Positions 50,561-63,640 of a DNA stretch of 64,000 nucleotides are shown here, in pieces. A program made the position numbers and the translations under genes. A model generated the notes under the pieces. The model did no database searches. It saw only the letters and a list, made by a program, of their open reading frames with translations, and had not been told where the DNA came from. Positions within the stretch are counted from its first letter, which is position 1; each line of letters begins with the position of its first letter. This stretch comes from Pictodentalium vernedei (Eukaryota > Mollusca > Scaphopoda > Dentaliida > Dentaliidae), in the NCBI GenBank assembly GCA_031216915.1, contig CM062288.1, forward strand, positions 181,314,596 to 181,378,595. Reading direction: 5' to 3'.

Positions 50561-52774
50561 CGTCTGCCCGATTAAACTGACAAATCGAGTTTAATGCAGA
50601 TAAAGAATGGTTGTTTGTAAGGGGACAGGGGAAGAGAGGGGCATGTCATGCTTCGTCCCTCCCGCGCTCGTCAAAGAGAACTGGGGACCAACAGAGCTCT
50701 TTAAATCCTGTGGGACAAGGCAACAGACAAATGTCTCTTCCGATTGCTACTGTAGCAGGATTACCGGGGTTAAATTGATGTTCAAAATGATGGAGGAAAA
50801 TTTATGTTCTTATCTGTGCTCAGCCGACAGCCATTGACTGTCGTCTGAACCCCAGTTCGAACGTAAACCTTGCCACCTTATCAATGCCCTGTCCGCTTGG
50901 GACTCTTAGGATTCCTGAAGGTGCCTGTGGCTTACAACGCCAAAAGGTGATCAACGATAATTCACTGAAAAGATTATTTATTTACATGTACAAAGAAATA
51001 TAATATGAAACAAATTACTCACAAAATTATCCATAAGAATACACTAATTACGCGAATAAAAGTTTATTCTTTGGGGCCCTCGACGTCTCCCACACCTGGC
51101 TGTGTCAGCTGGATCAACCTCACATCATCTTCATTTTCTCACGGTTTATGTTACACGCACAGTGTCTATTCACTCCTCGTCGCTTCCTCCTCGCAGGGTT
51201 ACTTCACAGTCATCCGGGCTCAACACATATAATGTTCTGTTTGTGCGACTCTATCAGCCTTCTCACAGTTCAATCACAATTCGAACGGCGTCTACCACAG
51301 TTCACGATCACTTTGCGCCTTGCCTGGGTCTCACGGGGTTAAGTTATTCTTCGCCTTCAGATATATACTTAACAAAGCTTACATAATAATATTCTGCAAA
51401 GTGTTCTCAACATCACCAATTCTCGCACCACCTAAAACAATTTTAAGTCGCGAGCTATTCGAGCGCCTACTCAAGCTCTTAATACGGTTTCTAGACCTCA
51501 ACATTACAGCTTTTACTTCTTTGGTTACTATTCCACTACGGTTCGCAACCGTTAATAAAGTTCTATCGGGTCCTTACAACCCTCACAGGGTTACGACAAT
51601 ACGCGGACTTTCAATCTCGGTGCCTATGACTCTCGACGGCCAAGGCTAAATTCGGACCTTCTCTGAGTGCCCTCAGACCAACTGCCCCTCAGAATTCTGC
51701 TTCACTCTTTATACTGTCGGAACGCAAAGTTTAAACATATTAATTCTGATTTTACGAGTGCTTTGTAATTCGGTATGGATAGAAATATTAATGCGAATTT
51801 TGTTTGAGGTAAACTATTTTGACATTTCGGAGACAGGATAGATGCGTAATATGGGTGTGTGTCAAGAACATGTGTGATGCACTGGTTTCCAACAATTAGA
51901 TTTTAACTGGCTTTAATTAACTATTACAGAAGAGAATATTGTCTCTCTTACTGTTGATCTGTAATCAGATATCCCATGTGTCGTTCAACAAGTGTGCCAT
52001 AATGGACATTAAATTTCATACTTCATTTAGAAGCTTTTGAATTAACGCTAGTTTGACAAATCTGTTTTCGGGGTCCGTCACATACCTATCTTTACGCTTT
52101 ACATTTAACCTAGGCAAAAATATTATCCAAAATATTTACACTTATAAACAAAAAAAATCGCAATTTTTAGCTATCACCTTGACAGCTACCTAGACCCTGT
52201 GCGACGAAAGATTTAAAGAATCCCTGATAGAATCTTAGTTCATTTCTTGAATGCAACAAGGTGCCATCTGCAGTGCTAAATCTTGTTGCATTCTGGGAAC
52301 AAGTTCTATTTTATGACTGCCAATGGAAGGGGATATGTCCTGTAAACGATTAGTTATCTTTTATGGTCGAAAGCACACTTATTCTCCACAAAATACCCTC
52401 CAAAAGTTGGCATGCGCACACTTTTGGTGCTCCCGATACTCTTGGTTGTTTTGAGCCGAACTGTACATCATGTTTCATTGTCGTAATGAAGATCATACGT
52501 GATGATTTGATGGAGAGGTGACTTGGAGAAGTGCTTCACCTCCAACATCTGGGCTCCTCCATGTCAATATAAGTAACGTTTTCTTTTTTTTATTTGAAAA
52601 AAGGGAGCAGAGCTTCATTGCATTATTGTTCTTGTGTGTTTTCATTTCCGACATTTGATATAGTAACTGAAACGTTTTTTTGCCAGCGATATTTTTGTGA
52701 ACAATTGTTTTTTTGACTGTCTCCTCAGCAGGTGCGTTTCTCTTTGCAAATAATTTGTAGCTTCTCCGTCGTCT
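50561..52774. other. Unassigned 2.2-kb region
   Basis: Three plus-strand frames of 64-109 codons (51005-51650) overlap in different phases and show no motif. The T/C-rich strand bias there could mark an untranslated or repeat region. At 52246-52310, GAATGCAACAAGG and CTTGTTGCATTC are inverse neighbours. Confidence 0.4.
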
Positions 52775-53016
52775 TTAACCCTTTACCCAACGCAGACGAT
52801 ATCAAAATTTATTATTTTAAATATCATTTTTTTAAATTTTTCAAAAAATTTCAACAAAACCATATTATGTGAACCCTCGTTGGAATGAGCTCGACGAGTT
52901 CGTCCTAACGAGGGGTCACATGATATGGTTTTGTTGAAATTTTTTTAAAAATAATATTTTTTCAGCTGCTGATTTTACATATTACGCGGGCGGATGCGGG
53001 CGATATATAGGGTTAA
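52775..53016. mobile_element. TTAA MITE family B (copy 10)
   Basis: TTAA 52775-52778 and 53013-53016. Some arm decay (GTGAACCCTCGTTGG and CGAGTTCGTCCTAACGAGG), and the right end is shortened to GCGATATATAGGG. Confidence 0.92.
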
Positions 53017-53463
53017 TTGCAAACTTAATTTGATCTACAAGTCAGGGAGAGCGGGAGAGTAGGTTTCTGCGAAAATCCGCCCGCAGGTTAAATATAGAGT
53101 TTTGAACAAGCGGAAAAAGACAGAGGCATGGATGGCGCCAGAATTCCCCTGCCTGACAAGGGGAGGGGCTGTGCTCAGCGTGGGAGGGGGAGTTAGTTCA
53201 TCCCCCATCAAGCCTGTTCAGCGGGGGCTAGACATCTCCAACAGGGGGATGTAGCCCGCTGAGGTCTCCTCCCCTCGCTGGCACCACCCCTCTGATCGAG
53301 TCCGACGGGGGCGTCACATCTATGGCCTTAACTAGGACTTATTAAAACCTTGTCTTTGGAGCCACGTTGACTCGATGTGTCGTGGAGATCATTATCTGTC
53401 TTATTTGCTTCCGGTTTTACGAAAGATATTTTTCCCGTGTGCCAGAAAGTTCAGGTGATTCCA
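53017..53463. other. G/C-rich unassigned sequence
   Basis: GGGGGCTAGACATCTCC and GGGGGATGTAGCCCGCTGAG (about 53222-53262) form a weak imperfect foldback. No gene. Confidence 0.4.
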
Positions 53464-53880
53464 TCTCAGCTGGAATATTAGTCAGTCAAAATTTTAGTTA
53501 AAGAATTTTTCAAGAATTCTTGGAAATTTATTTGTGGATAAATAAAAATTAAATATAGTAGTTGCGACGTAACTTCTTATTTAATTAACCCTTTACCCAA
53601 CGTAACGGCCAGCGCTATTCTCAAAAATCGCCAATTAATTTTCATTATTTTTTCATTTTTTGTCTCAAAAACAGAGGTTATGACCCCTCGTTGGAACGAG
53701 CTCGTCCAGCTCGTTCCAACGAGGGGTCACAACCTATATTTTTTAGACAAAAAATGAAAAAAAAATAGTTATTCAAAAATTTTTTTTGCAAGTGTCGTCT
53801 GCTGCTTTCCATGTTAGATAAAGGATTAAAACGCAAAGTACCGGTACTCCAAATTGGTCCTGCTGAGTTTCCAACAACTC
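53464..53880. repeat. Repeat family E (copy 2), split by a family A MITE
   Basis: The left part 53468-53588 (GGAATATTAGTCAGTC to GTAACTTCTTATTTAATTAA) and right part (53829 onward, CTCCAAATTGGTCCTGC) match family E at 29.4 and 31.6 kb; the MITE sits in between. Confidence 0.65.
53585..53829. mobile_element. TTAA MITE family A (copy 7)
   Basis: TTAA 53585-53588 and 53826-53829. Left end CCCTTTACCCAACGTAACGG, palindrome centre GAGCTCGTCCAGCTC, right end CCATGTTAGATAAAGGAT. Confidence 0.94.
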
Positions 53881-54290
53881 AAAACAGATACTTGAGAACT
53901 CCAATGTGTAAGAGACAGTGTGTGTGACACTATTCCAAGTATCAAACCTAGCCTGGTGATCAAACAGTGCCGGACCTAGTATTCTCAAATAAGGGGGATC
54001 TGAACAATATTAAGGGGGGCACGGCACATGTCATCACTCCATAGAGTAGGGAAAATTTTGAAAAGTATAGTGCTTTGACAGTGAATCCGGGGTAAAATGT
54101 GCTTCCAACTGGAGGTAATTATCTGTGCCATGAATGAATGTTCCCCAACACCAAACACTGTATCAGTGTTTTTGCCTCAATCTAGGCGTAACATGTGATA
54201 GAGTACATGATCAGTATCAATAAGGAGAGAATCAATATCTGAGGGTCCAAACCAGAAGAAAATGTCCCGCCTGGAAAATTATTGGAGGAT
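53881..54290. other. Unassigned, ends in a repeat shared with 32.1 kb
   Basis: The last 70 bp (AGAGAATCAATATC and TCCCGCCTGGAAAATTATTG) repeat 32060-32130. Confidence 0.45.
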
Positions 54291-55035
54291 AATCAACCAG
54301 TAGTGTAATAAAAATTAACCAGTTGTGTAATAAAAATTAACCAGTAGTGTAAAAATTAACCAGTAGTGTAATTCAAATCAACCAGTAGTGTAATAACCAG
54401 TAGTGTAATAAACTTAACCAATAGTGTAATAAGCATCCATGAAAACCAACAAATTTTCAACAAAATTTGAAAAATATTTGGGGTGACTCAAATCACAGTT
54501 GGGTACATCTTATCGATTTTTAATCATTTTATCGTACATTTAAAGACTTTTTGCGGGTCAAACATCATTTCGTGGGTTCAATACGGTGAGGAAAGGTGTT
54601 TTTATGATTTTTATGTGATGTGCGTATTTTCTGGTGTTTAATGTCACTTTCTGCATTTGTGGCTTTATGTAAATTCAAAGTTGGCCACTTATTTATAGTA
54701 ATGCTGTGCTTTTGAGAGACTACTTACCACAGGCATAAGTTGTCAGGTTCTATTATACCAGAAAACTTATGGGTGATAAAGTGTGGTATTCAAGGGCTAG
54801 AACTGTGTGATCTCCTGCGTTGACTACAATTATAATATTCAATACGGCCCCGGCGAATCCCTGTAGGTCTCTCTCACATCCACCCATTTCAGCCGGTATA
54901 TCATTATGTGTGGCTTTTTCAGTCTAGTTGACCGTTTTGAATTCTAAAATTCGGTTTTCTTCTGGGAGTGGTCCTCATCATATTCCTTGAGCATAGACAC
55001 TCTACCATATTTTACGAAGGTGCGGTGCGGGTGTG

Positions 55036-55058
55036 GGGGGGGGGGGGGGGGGGGGGGT
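55036..55058. repeat. G homopolymer in foldback arm
   Basis: Counterpart of the run at 2216; the opposite arm carries only short C runs (57090-57120), so the tract expands or contracts independently. Confidence 0.8.
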
Positions 55059-55677
55059 ACCTAAAATCTGTGGTCAGTTATTTTTTTCCATCTTGAAGGA
55101 GGAGGTCGGTAAAAGAGTGGAGGGTATCTAAGGCGAGGTGAATAGTGTGGGTGCTTTGGAGGTCCACGAGCCATTTCCGTCTGCCATGTCAAGTGATTGT
55201 TCTCGATTACCAATGGTAGACAACTATTTAGATCCTGTAATGATTTACATTTAATGTAAAAAGCTTGAACTCATTCAACATGTAGAAAATATTGTTTCAG
55301 CAGAATTCCTTGATGGGTTAACACTTCTCTTATACTACATTAGAAGTGTGTCATATGGATAAATGACCCTCATTTGGGGAAAGAATGGGGGAGGCGCAAG
55401 GGGCGTCATAGTCCGGGACCCAGGGACGCCATGTTGTGTTGTTATCGTTGCCCGCGTGATCGGCCATGTTGTGACGTCATTCCCATGGTGATATGTAATG
55501 TAAGTGCGCGTGCGCAGCGCGTGTAATTAGGTGATACGTGTTTCCGCCGTCTATTCTGTATACTGGAGACCACCATCTTGGTTTTTATGGTAGCACGTGG
55601 TTCCAATACGGACCCAATGGCCTCTAATAGAACGAGGATATGTTTTGAGGGTAACTTCGATTGGACGGGAGTATAAC

Positions 55678-55862
55678 ACTTACTACCACTACTACTGCTA
55701 CTACTACTACTTACTACATCTCTTGCTACTACTATTACTACAACTACTACTAGTAGTAACCAGAAGTAGTAGTACAAGTAGTGGATAGTAGTAGTAGGTG
55801 GTAATAGTAGTTGTAGTAGTGGTAGTAGTTAGTAGTAGATAATAGTAGCAGGTAGTAGTCCC
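55678..55862. repeat. Trinucleotide hairpin (ACT)n and (AGT)n in the loop
   Basis: ACT/CTA-rich units on the left are mirrored by AGT/TAG-rich units on the right, turning near 55755 (CTACTACTAGTAGTA). The result is a self-complementary triplet repeat, absent from foldback copy 1. Confidence 0.9.
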
Positions 55863-57854
55863 CGAGGACAGGTCTCCACTAGTTCCCAAAGACTTGTCTC
55901 CAGTGGTCCTTACCAGTCCCCCATAGACTGGCTCTGGTGATTCCCAAATACCCAGATTAGGATTTGATGACTGGCAGATTGTGCTTTAATAGGGAATTTT
56001 TCCAGGGTCCTCATGGCCTCGTGCGATGAAAAAGGGTGCCAAATGTCAGTCGGGAGAGTATCATACCTAGCTAGGACTAGAGCTAATGATAAAGGACATA
56101 GTCGGGTACCTAAATAGATTAAGAATGGGCAGTAGATGGTCTAAGCAGTCAGAAAAGGAGGTGGTTTCTACACATAAGTCAAGCCACATAAAGACGAGGA
56201 TTCTGGAAGAATCCGTACCCAATAAAATCCTGTAACAGAGTGGAAACGAGGATTTGCCTGCAAGGCCACTCTTAGTAAAAATACTCTAGTACAATTGAAC
56301 ACCGCATTTTAAGGGCATATAGCACTACGAGGTACTCTGGGCAGGTCCGTGTGCGTTAGAAACGAGAATTCTGGAAGAAACTGGGCCAGGCAAAGGCCAA
56401 GAACATAGAAAACGAGATTTTTTCGCGAATCCGAGCCAGAGAAAAATAGTTGTCGATCTCATTTTGGTATTCATTATACTCCCGTCCAATCGGACTTACC
56501 CACAAAACATATCCTCGTTCTATTAGAGGCCATTGGGTCCATATTTGAGCCACGTGCTACCATAAAAACCAAGATGGTGGTCACCAGTATACAGAACAGA
56601 CGGCGGAAACACGTAACACCTAATCACACGCGACCCGCACGCGCACTTACATCACATATTCCTATGGGAATGACGTCACAACATGCCCGCTCACGCGGGC
56701 TATGATAACAATACAACATGGCGTCTCTGGGTCCCGAGACTATGACGCCCCTGCGCCTCCCCCATTCTTTCCCCAAATGAGGGTCATTTATCGACATGAC
56801 ACACTTCTAATGTAGTTTTAGTGCAGTGTTAACTCATCAAGGAATTCTGCTGAAACAATATTTTCTACGTGTTGAATGAGTTCAAGCTTTCTACAATAAA
56901 TGTAAATCATCACAGGATCTAAATAGCTGTCTACCATTGGTAATCGAGAACAATCACTTGACATGGCAGACGGAAATGGCAGTAGACCTCCAAAGCACCT
57001 ACCATATTCACCTCGCCTTTGATACCCTCTCCTCTCTTATCGACCTCCTCCTTCAAGATGGAAAAAAAACTGACCACAGATTTTATGTAAACCACCCCCA
57101 GCCCCACCCCACCCCCCACCACAACTTCGTAAAATATGGCAGAGTGTCTATGCTCAAGGAATATGAATACTCCCAGAAGAAAAACGAATTTTAGAATTCA
57201 AAACGGTCAACTCGACGGAAAAAGCCACACATAATGATACAGCGACTGAAATGGGTGGATGTGAGAGAGACCTACAGGGATTCGCCGGGGCCGTATTAAA
57301 TATTATAATTGTAGTCAACGCAGGAGATCACACAGTTCTAGCCCTTGAATACCACACTTTAACACCCATAAGTTTTTCTGGTATGATAAAACATGACAAC
57401 TTATGCCTGGGGTAAGCAGTCTCTCAAAAGCACAGCATTACTATAAATAATTGGCCAACTTTGAATTTACATAAAGCCACAGATGCAGAAAATGACATTA
57501 AACACCAGAAAATACGCCATCACATAAAAATGCCTTTCCTCGCCGTAATGAATCCAAGAAATGATGTTTGACCTGCAAATCGTCTTTAAATGTACGATAA
57601 AATGATTAAAAATCGATAAGATGTACCCAAACTATGATTTGAGTCATCCCAAAATTTTTTCAAATTTTGTTGAAAAATTGTTGGTTTTCATGGATGTCTA
57701 TTACACTACTGGTTAAGTTTATTACACTATTGGTTATTACACTACTGGTTGATTTGTATTACACTACTGGTTGGTTATTACAATACAAGTTAATTTTTAT
57801 TACACTACTGGTTAATATTACACTACTGGTTGATTATTACACTACTGGTTGTTA

Positions 57855-57883
57855 CCCCCCCCCCCCCCACACACACACAGCTT
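57855..57883. repeat. C run plus (AC)n
   Basis: About sixteen C followed by ACACACACAC, immediately after the foldback end. Confidence 0.9.
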
Positions 57884-58999
57884 AGCGAGAGCACAAGTCT
57901 TCGAGTGCAAGCTAATCCTCTTCAATCCATCTACACATCTGCACTTGAACGAATTTATATTGGTTGTTTCAAAGCTCTCCGTGATGATATATTTTATATA
58001 ACACCATTCCCTCTTGTCTACTCAGAAATCTCAGATGTGCAAATTAAATGACACGGAAGCTCTACTCCGCTCGTCAAGAGACGCACTGTTATATTTCCTG
58101 GGGTGAATGGAAGCTGTAATGAGAAAGAAATAATAAAAAATAATTTGCATAATTTTGTACATTCAAACTGGCCAAAATCGATACGCTGACAAAGTGATTA
58201 TGTTTGCTGATAAGACAAGCTGATAACACGACTAAAAGACATGCTGGTACCGCCCCAAACTGTGACAGATGCAAGCTTATTAGCATCCCCTGCAAGTCTT
58301 TGAATAGAAACGTCACGTAGTGATATTTAGTTTCATACCATCGCCACTATGTGGCTTTTCTACCCTCTCTACAAGACAAACACGACCTTACCAAATCAAA
58401 AGTAAAAAGAAAATCTCCATCTCTGCAAATTGTTATCGTGCTCTCAGCCTGTCAACTCTAATGACAGCTCTGAAAAATTTAGTGAAGCTACCTAACACTC
58501 TATCAGCGAATGTTCTGCTTTCGCACAAACGTTTGGCTGCGTTGTAAATAACTTTCCACTCGTGTCGAGGGGAGGGGAGCAAACTCAGAATTTTCCGACA
58601 GACCAATAACACTTTTTAAAATAAATCAGATGGAGAAATCAAATTTCTACCATGTTAGCAACCAAAAGGGTTAGTTATCAAAATTCAGTCTAAAAACACG
58701 TTTTCGCCAAATGTAAAAAAAAAAAAAATGCGGCCATTAGCAAACTTTTACGAAGAATATGTCAGAAACATTTTTGGTGAAGGGACGCCTGCCCTGGCAC
58801 CTACGATAACTCAACCCACCCGTACCCTACCAACTCTGTATCTACGCCACTGAAGTTATGATGAAACTGATGTGTATCGTCTCAAATAGGCGTGTCTTAC
58901 GATTGAGCTTCTCTACTTGCCGCTTGGCAATTGAAACATATTTGGAATTTTACATCATTTTGTGAAGCACAGAATTTTACATCAGACATTATACTGCTA
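57884..58999. other. Unassigned 1.1-kb region
   Basis: Frames at 58089 (minus, 75 codons) and 58320 (plus, 75 codons) have no motif. Nothing else recognised. Confidence 0.4.
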
Positions 59000-59252
59000 T
59001 TAACCCTTTACCTAACATGAAAAGCAGACGACACTTGCAAAAATAATTCTTGAATTACTATTTTTTTTCATTTTTTGTCTCAAAAACATAGGTTATGACC
59101 CCTCGTTGGAACGAGCTCGACGAGCTCGTTCCAACGAGGGGTCATAACCTGTGTTTTTGAGACAAAAAAATGAAAAAAATAATGAAAATTAATAGGCGAT
59201 TTTTGAGAATAGCGCTGGCCGGTTTTGGCCGTTACGTTGGGTAAAGGGTTAA
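59000..59252. mobile_element. TTAA MITE family A (copy 8)
   Basis: TTAA 59000-59003 and 59249-59252. Ends CCCTTTACCTAACATGAAAA and GCCGTTACGTTGGGTAAAGG. The centre GAGCTCGACGAGCTC is perfect. The best-preserved family A copy. Confidence 0.97.
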
Positions 59253-60060
59253 TAAAGAGTCAAGACAACACAAGAATACAACAGCAAATTGTGTGTTGCA
59301 TATACGCATGATATTACGCATTACTGAATCGAATGTACGATGTCCACTAACATGCTATTGATTGATCGTGATTGACGATTTACATGGTTTGTGTAAAGTG
59401 TGCGCGATTCCGTCCAGTGGGTGGGCATCCATGTATGCTCTTACGCTCTTGCCAAGCAGAAACTTAAAGACCAAAGAAACAAATTTGCTGTTCATGGATC
59501 AGCGGGTAGTCTGCCCAGGGAGCGGGTAGTCTTCCCAGGGGAGGCGTCGGGTGGGGGGGGGGGGGGTACATCCACCGGAGAGGGTTAGCCCTCCCCCGTC
59601 CTGGAAATCTGCCAAAATTATGCAAACGCCAAAACGATAGAGATAATACTCCAGCACATCCAATATGCATGCACAATAAAAATAACCTAATGGGCATATA
59701 ATCACGGTGTTATAGTCAGAGTTAATTCCATTGACAAAATTCTAATTAGTCCGATACCAGAAACTTTCTACACAACCCCTGGTCGACACACATCTAGCCT
59801 CTGTTGTGAGTTATATTGTACTTATTAAATTTGTTGCTTGTGGAAGTAGAGTATCAAAACAGGTGTCATGGCGAATATGATACCCTACTTCCACATTCCA
59901 CAATTTTGTGTGTGTGTTGATTTGATGAATAATTAAGACAGTCTTGCATTAAGAAATCATTCATAAGATGGCTAGTCCTAGGGTGACGGACATATTTCTA
60001 TTCATTTTTGACTATCAAGCAGAAATTTGCGGCAACCAACAAAAAAATCTGCTATTCGTG
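59253..60060. other. Unassigned sequence
   Basis: A direct duplication AGCGGGTAGTCTGCCCAGGG and AGCGGGTAGTCTTCCCAGGG lies at 59501-59540, followed by a G run at 59549. No gene. Confidence 0.5.
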
Positions 60061-60069
60061 GACAACCGG

Positions 60070-60855
60070 GTATCTACGAAGACGGAGTATGGAGACTGGA
60101 ATCAATTATCCGAGTTGGAGTTTTTCCCGAAATATAGTTGTGTTCTGTATTTATACCACGATTAGCCTCGAGTTGAGTGAATGAAGAAGATATTTTTATA
60201 AAAAAAATATCACCTTCTGCAGTCTGTTTACATTCTTGCCTGACAGTATCGAAGCATTTTATTCACGTCATAACGTCATTCAGATGTGTACGACCAATCA
60301 GATGCATTCCTACGTGACGTTCTCACACGTAGGCCGGAGGCTACGCGTGATGTACCCAGCACATTTCTCAATACCTGTATTGTATCGTTTAACGTTGAAT
60401 AATGACAGGAATCGTAGTACAATAAGACAGAACACAAAAGGGGGGAGTATGGGGAACAGGAATCAATGACCACAGTTGGAGTTTTTCAAGTGTTTCACGT
60501 GCGCTGTAGTGCGAGTGAAATGTTGGAAAAATCTCAGCAAGGCTCGTTGATTCCTGCCCCCATACTCCACATGAGCTGTTTCTGTATTCATACCACGATT
60601 AACTTGAAATAAGTAGAGATTTTTAAAGAAAAATGTCATCGTCGGCGGTCTGTTTACTTTCTTGCGTGACACTGTTTTGTGTCATTCGCGTTGTAACGTC
60701 AATCAGATGCGTAACTGCCAATCAGATGCGTTCTTAGATGACGTACTTATACGTAGGCGGATTCCACGCGTGGTGTATCTGGCACATTTCTGAATGCATG
60801 CAATGTGTCAGGTAACGTTGAATGCACACAACAATCGCGGTACAAATACGCCTGC
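60070..60855. repeat. Two-unit tandem duplication with a hairpin at the junction
   Basis: GTCTGTTTACATTCTTGCCT, CGTAACGTCA-type words, AATCAGATGCATTCCTACGT and CACATTTCTCAATACCTG (60222-60395) recur at 60649-60805. ATACCACGATTAGCCTCGAG (60155) recurs at 60588. Between the units, GGGGGGAGTATGGGGAACAG and GGAATCAATGACC pair with GTTGATTCCTGCCCCCATAC (60437-60570). Confidence 0.8.
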
Positions 60856-61003
60856 CTATTGAGATATGTAAGTTTAGGCTTAGATATCTGTGTGAAACAG
60901 ATCCGTCTTACCCACGTGACCATAATCATTTCAATGGTTAATGATTTCATCACCATGCATTTTGTAATCAAACATGACGTTCCACGTTAATTGATGCAGA
61001 TGC

Positions 61004-61336
61004 CCATCCCACCACCACATCAACCCAGGGTGATTGTTCTCCCACCACGCACCACATGACGTAATCAAAATCAATTATTTCCAAAGTGACACCATTGAAA
61101 TGTCAGCAGCAAACCCGCTTCAATATGTTGAGTCGTCGTGTCGTGAGCTAACGTTGGTTTTAGAAGTATATATATAACTTGTCGATTCTGAGTATGCAGT
61201 CCGTTTTTTCTCTACGATCAATCAGTAAAACAGTAAATTTCCATCGCACGAGCAGTTTTTTTATTTCGATGACGTCATGTGGGGTGCGGTGGGGAAAAAA
61301 TGTCCTCAAGTGGTTTGGGATGGGATGGAAAAATCA
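61004..61336. repeat. Imperfect inverted repeat
   Basis: CCCATCCCACCACCACATCA and CCACCACGCACCACATGACG on the left face GATGACGTCATGTGGGGTGC and GTGGTTTGGGATGGGATGG on the right, about 200 bp apart. Probable old foldback MITE. Confidence 0.6.
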
Positions 61337-61441
61337 CCACACAAGTAAAGGTAATTGACCCAGACACTCGATAAGCCTCGGATCTGGACCATTTATCTTA
61401 CACCTCGGGTGAGATTTCTCCAGATGTCCAATGCAACATCA

Positions 61442-61485
61442 CACTTTAAAATCTGTTGGGTTAAAAATCAACCTAAATCACAAAC
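61442..61485. mobile_element. Family G MITE fragment
   Basis: CACTTTAAAATCTGTTGGGT and TAAAAATCAACCTAAATCA match the left arm of the unit at 46268. Confidence 0.7.
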
Positions 61486-61779
61486 TCGATGTGCGATACA
61501 TCACATATTTACCCACGCTCTCGAGCCACCACTCTATTTTGGAACTCCACGCTGTTGTGGGCTGCATGTTTGTTTCCCCACTTGTTGTGGGAATTTGTGC
61601 GCAGACGACCGTTGCTGTAATTTGATGTACCTTTACTTACAAAGATATATAGGCATTCTTTCTTGTCGCAATTATAGATATTCCAACCAGTAAGTATTTA
61701 ACTCCCCTTTAAAACATCAAGATATTAACATAATTTGTGGAACTATCTGGCGTAATCACAACACTGAGACTGTGGTGAG

Positions 61780-62070
61780 GCTTCATTTCTGATTGTAATG
61801 TCAGGAAAATGTCAACCAAATCAAGTCTCGATTGAACAGCATTTGTAGCTTTGATTCACAGAAAATGAATTTGGATGACGTTGTTTAGATTCCATCGTCC
61901 GAAATATATCAGTTGGTCGGAAGAGCGAACCGTGGGTTCGCTTTTCCAACCAACTGAAATATTCCAGACGAGTGAAGCTAAGCATACCGATGATTTATTT
62001 CTGAGTTAGACTGGTTCCCAGGTCATAGCGGCATCGAATATCTTACTGAATTAGACTGGTGGCCTCGGAG
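61780..62070. mobile_element. Palindromic repeat, family I (copy 2)
   Basis: ATATCAGTTGGTCGGAAGAG and CGAACC pair with GGTTCG and CTTTTCCAACCAACTGAAAT. Outside this, CCAGACGAGTGAAGC and TTACTGAATTAGACTGGTGG correspond to the copy at 17095-17345. Confidence 0.75.
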
Positions 62071-63640
62071 CTTGATATTTATCCTATACTGCAGGCGCCA
62101 TAATAGCATTCCTAGTTGCTTTGCCATCATCTTCTTCATCTTCGTGTTTATCACTCTGATATCTATCCATGGTACTATCCAGACCATATCTAGAACACCG
62201 TGGTGAAAGAAGGTCACAGCTGTTGGGAATATGCCCAATCACAGTCCAAGGCCACTTACAGGTATCTGTTGAGTTTAGCGTCCATTTTAACATGAACGTT
62301 ACAGAGAATTAAGATTCAGGAAATGACACAAAATGGTTTGAAAATGTCTCGCTTGGATTCGTTCCCAGTGTCAGCGTGTCCAACTCCCAATCTGGTCCCG
62401 CCAAACTAAACAGATACGTAGTGTACGCCCTGTTCTAGATCAACACCTTTCACTCGAAATAGTTGCGTAGGCCTGTATACAGGGTGTACCAAAAAAAGTT
62501 GTCTGTAACAAAAAAAAGTTGTCTGTAAATTTTCCATTCATCGGGAAATGTGTTTATGCCTTTTGTGGTTACATATGTTTTTTAGACTGAATTTTGGAGA
62601 ACTAAGACGTTTCGTGTGTCAAAACGGTATAGATTTGGAACTCAATCTAAAACCTGTAGAAAAATGTTACTGGTCTGTCGCCCCCTCCCCTCCTCACCCC
62701 CCCCCCCCACTCTCTACCGTCAATTAGTTATCTGGAACCTTCAGAACGCCTCAGGTCATGAAAAATTTTGTGCCGAATAAAAACAATCCTCGTCATTAAA
62801 TGCAGATGTCTAAAGTTCTGATTCTCAGAGCGAAACGCACGAGATTAAGACGAACAAAGGTACAGATGTCTTTTATCTGGTGGGGATGAGGAAGAAAGTG
62901 TGGACATAATAGAAGCGATGCAACTAGTTGAGAGAGTCGATACTATGTGTTGGGACCGCATGTGAAAGGAACACGTCCCTCATAACTTTGAAAATTTGTG
63001 AGTAAAAAAAGTTCAATTCTCTTTGATTCCATTTGACGAATACAACTTTTAAATCTAAAATTTCGACAAATCCTTCATGGGGTGCTGGTCCTCTTGGGCC
63101 ACCCTCCTCTTCAAAACAGACGCCACCGAAGTTAAGGCAACAAATAAGTTTTCTATCCAAATTGATTGCAACTTCCTCTGAATAGTAGATTAAACTAAAC
63201 GAAAGCTTCAGAAATTGTACACTAAGGATTATATTAGGTTGCGTCTTAGTAGTTATATGGTCCACAATACGTACTATGGCACGAGGCCACAACAGGTACA
63301 GAAAAAATACTAACCTACCGAAAGCAAAATTGGAAATAATAGTTTACAGTATTTTCAGAAACTTCTAGGCACCGGTGTTTGGGGGCATCTATTGGTACCG
63401 GAATAACCCGAACTCGATGGAAGAATGATGTCGTAAAACTATCATGTGGTACACTCTAAGATTTTAAAAGAACTTCCCTCATATTGTGCTGAGCAAGAAT
63501 TTGGGTTCCTATACGGAACCCAAATATGAAGCCTAGAACTTGATTTGAACAAACATGAATCTGCCTTCCCCATCTCAAATGATGATGTATACCAATTACC
63601 AAATATGAACTGAAAAACAACCACATTTCACCGAAGAACT
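62071..63640. other. Unassigned 1.6-kb region
   Basis: ACAGGGTGTACCAAAAAAAG at 62480 resembles DNA-transposon termini common in invertebrates, and AAAAAAGTTGTCTGTAA is duplicated at 62493 and 62512. A 122-codon minus frame (63292-62924) has no recognised motif. GGGTTCCTATACGGAACCC at 63505 is a short palindrome. Confidence 0.4.

Larger units (their letters stand above)
54291..57854. mobile_element. Foldback element, copy 2 (3.56 kb, 1.4-kb arms)
   Basis: The left arm (54291-55677) opens with seven AACCAGTAGTGTAATAA-type units. The right arm (about 56470-57854) ends with eight inverted units and GGTTGTTAC. The arms pair over their whole length, for example AACGAGGATATGTTTTGAGG (55632) and its complement near 56505. 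Loop 55678-56470. No transposase. The left end lacks about 17 bp relative to copy 1, and the right end runs into a C homopolymer, so no target duplication can be seen. Confidence 0.9.

Noticed and set aside
51005..51649. Cluster of overlapping frames suggesting a gene at 51 kb
   Set aside because: Three phases are open at once because of T/C strand bias; no motif, start context or splice structure supports any of them.
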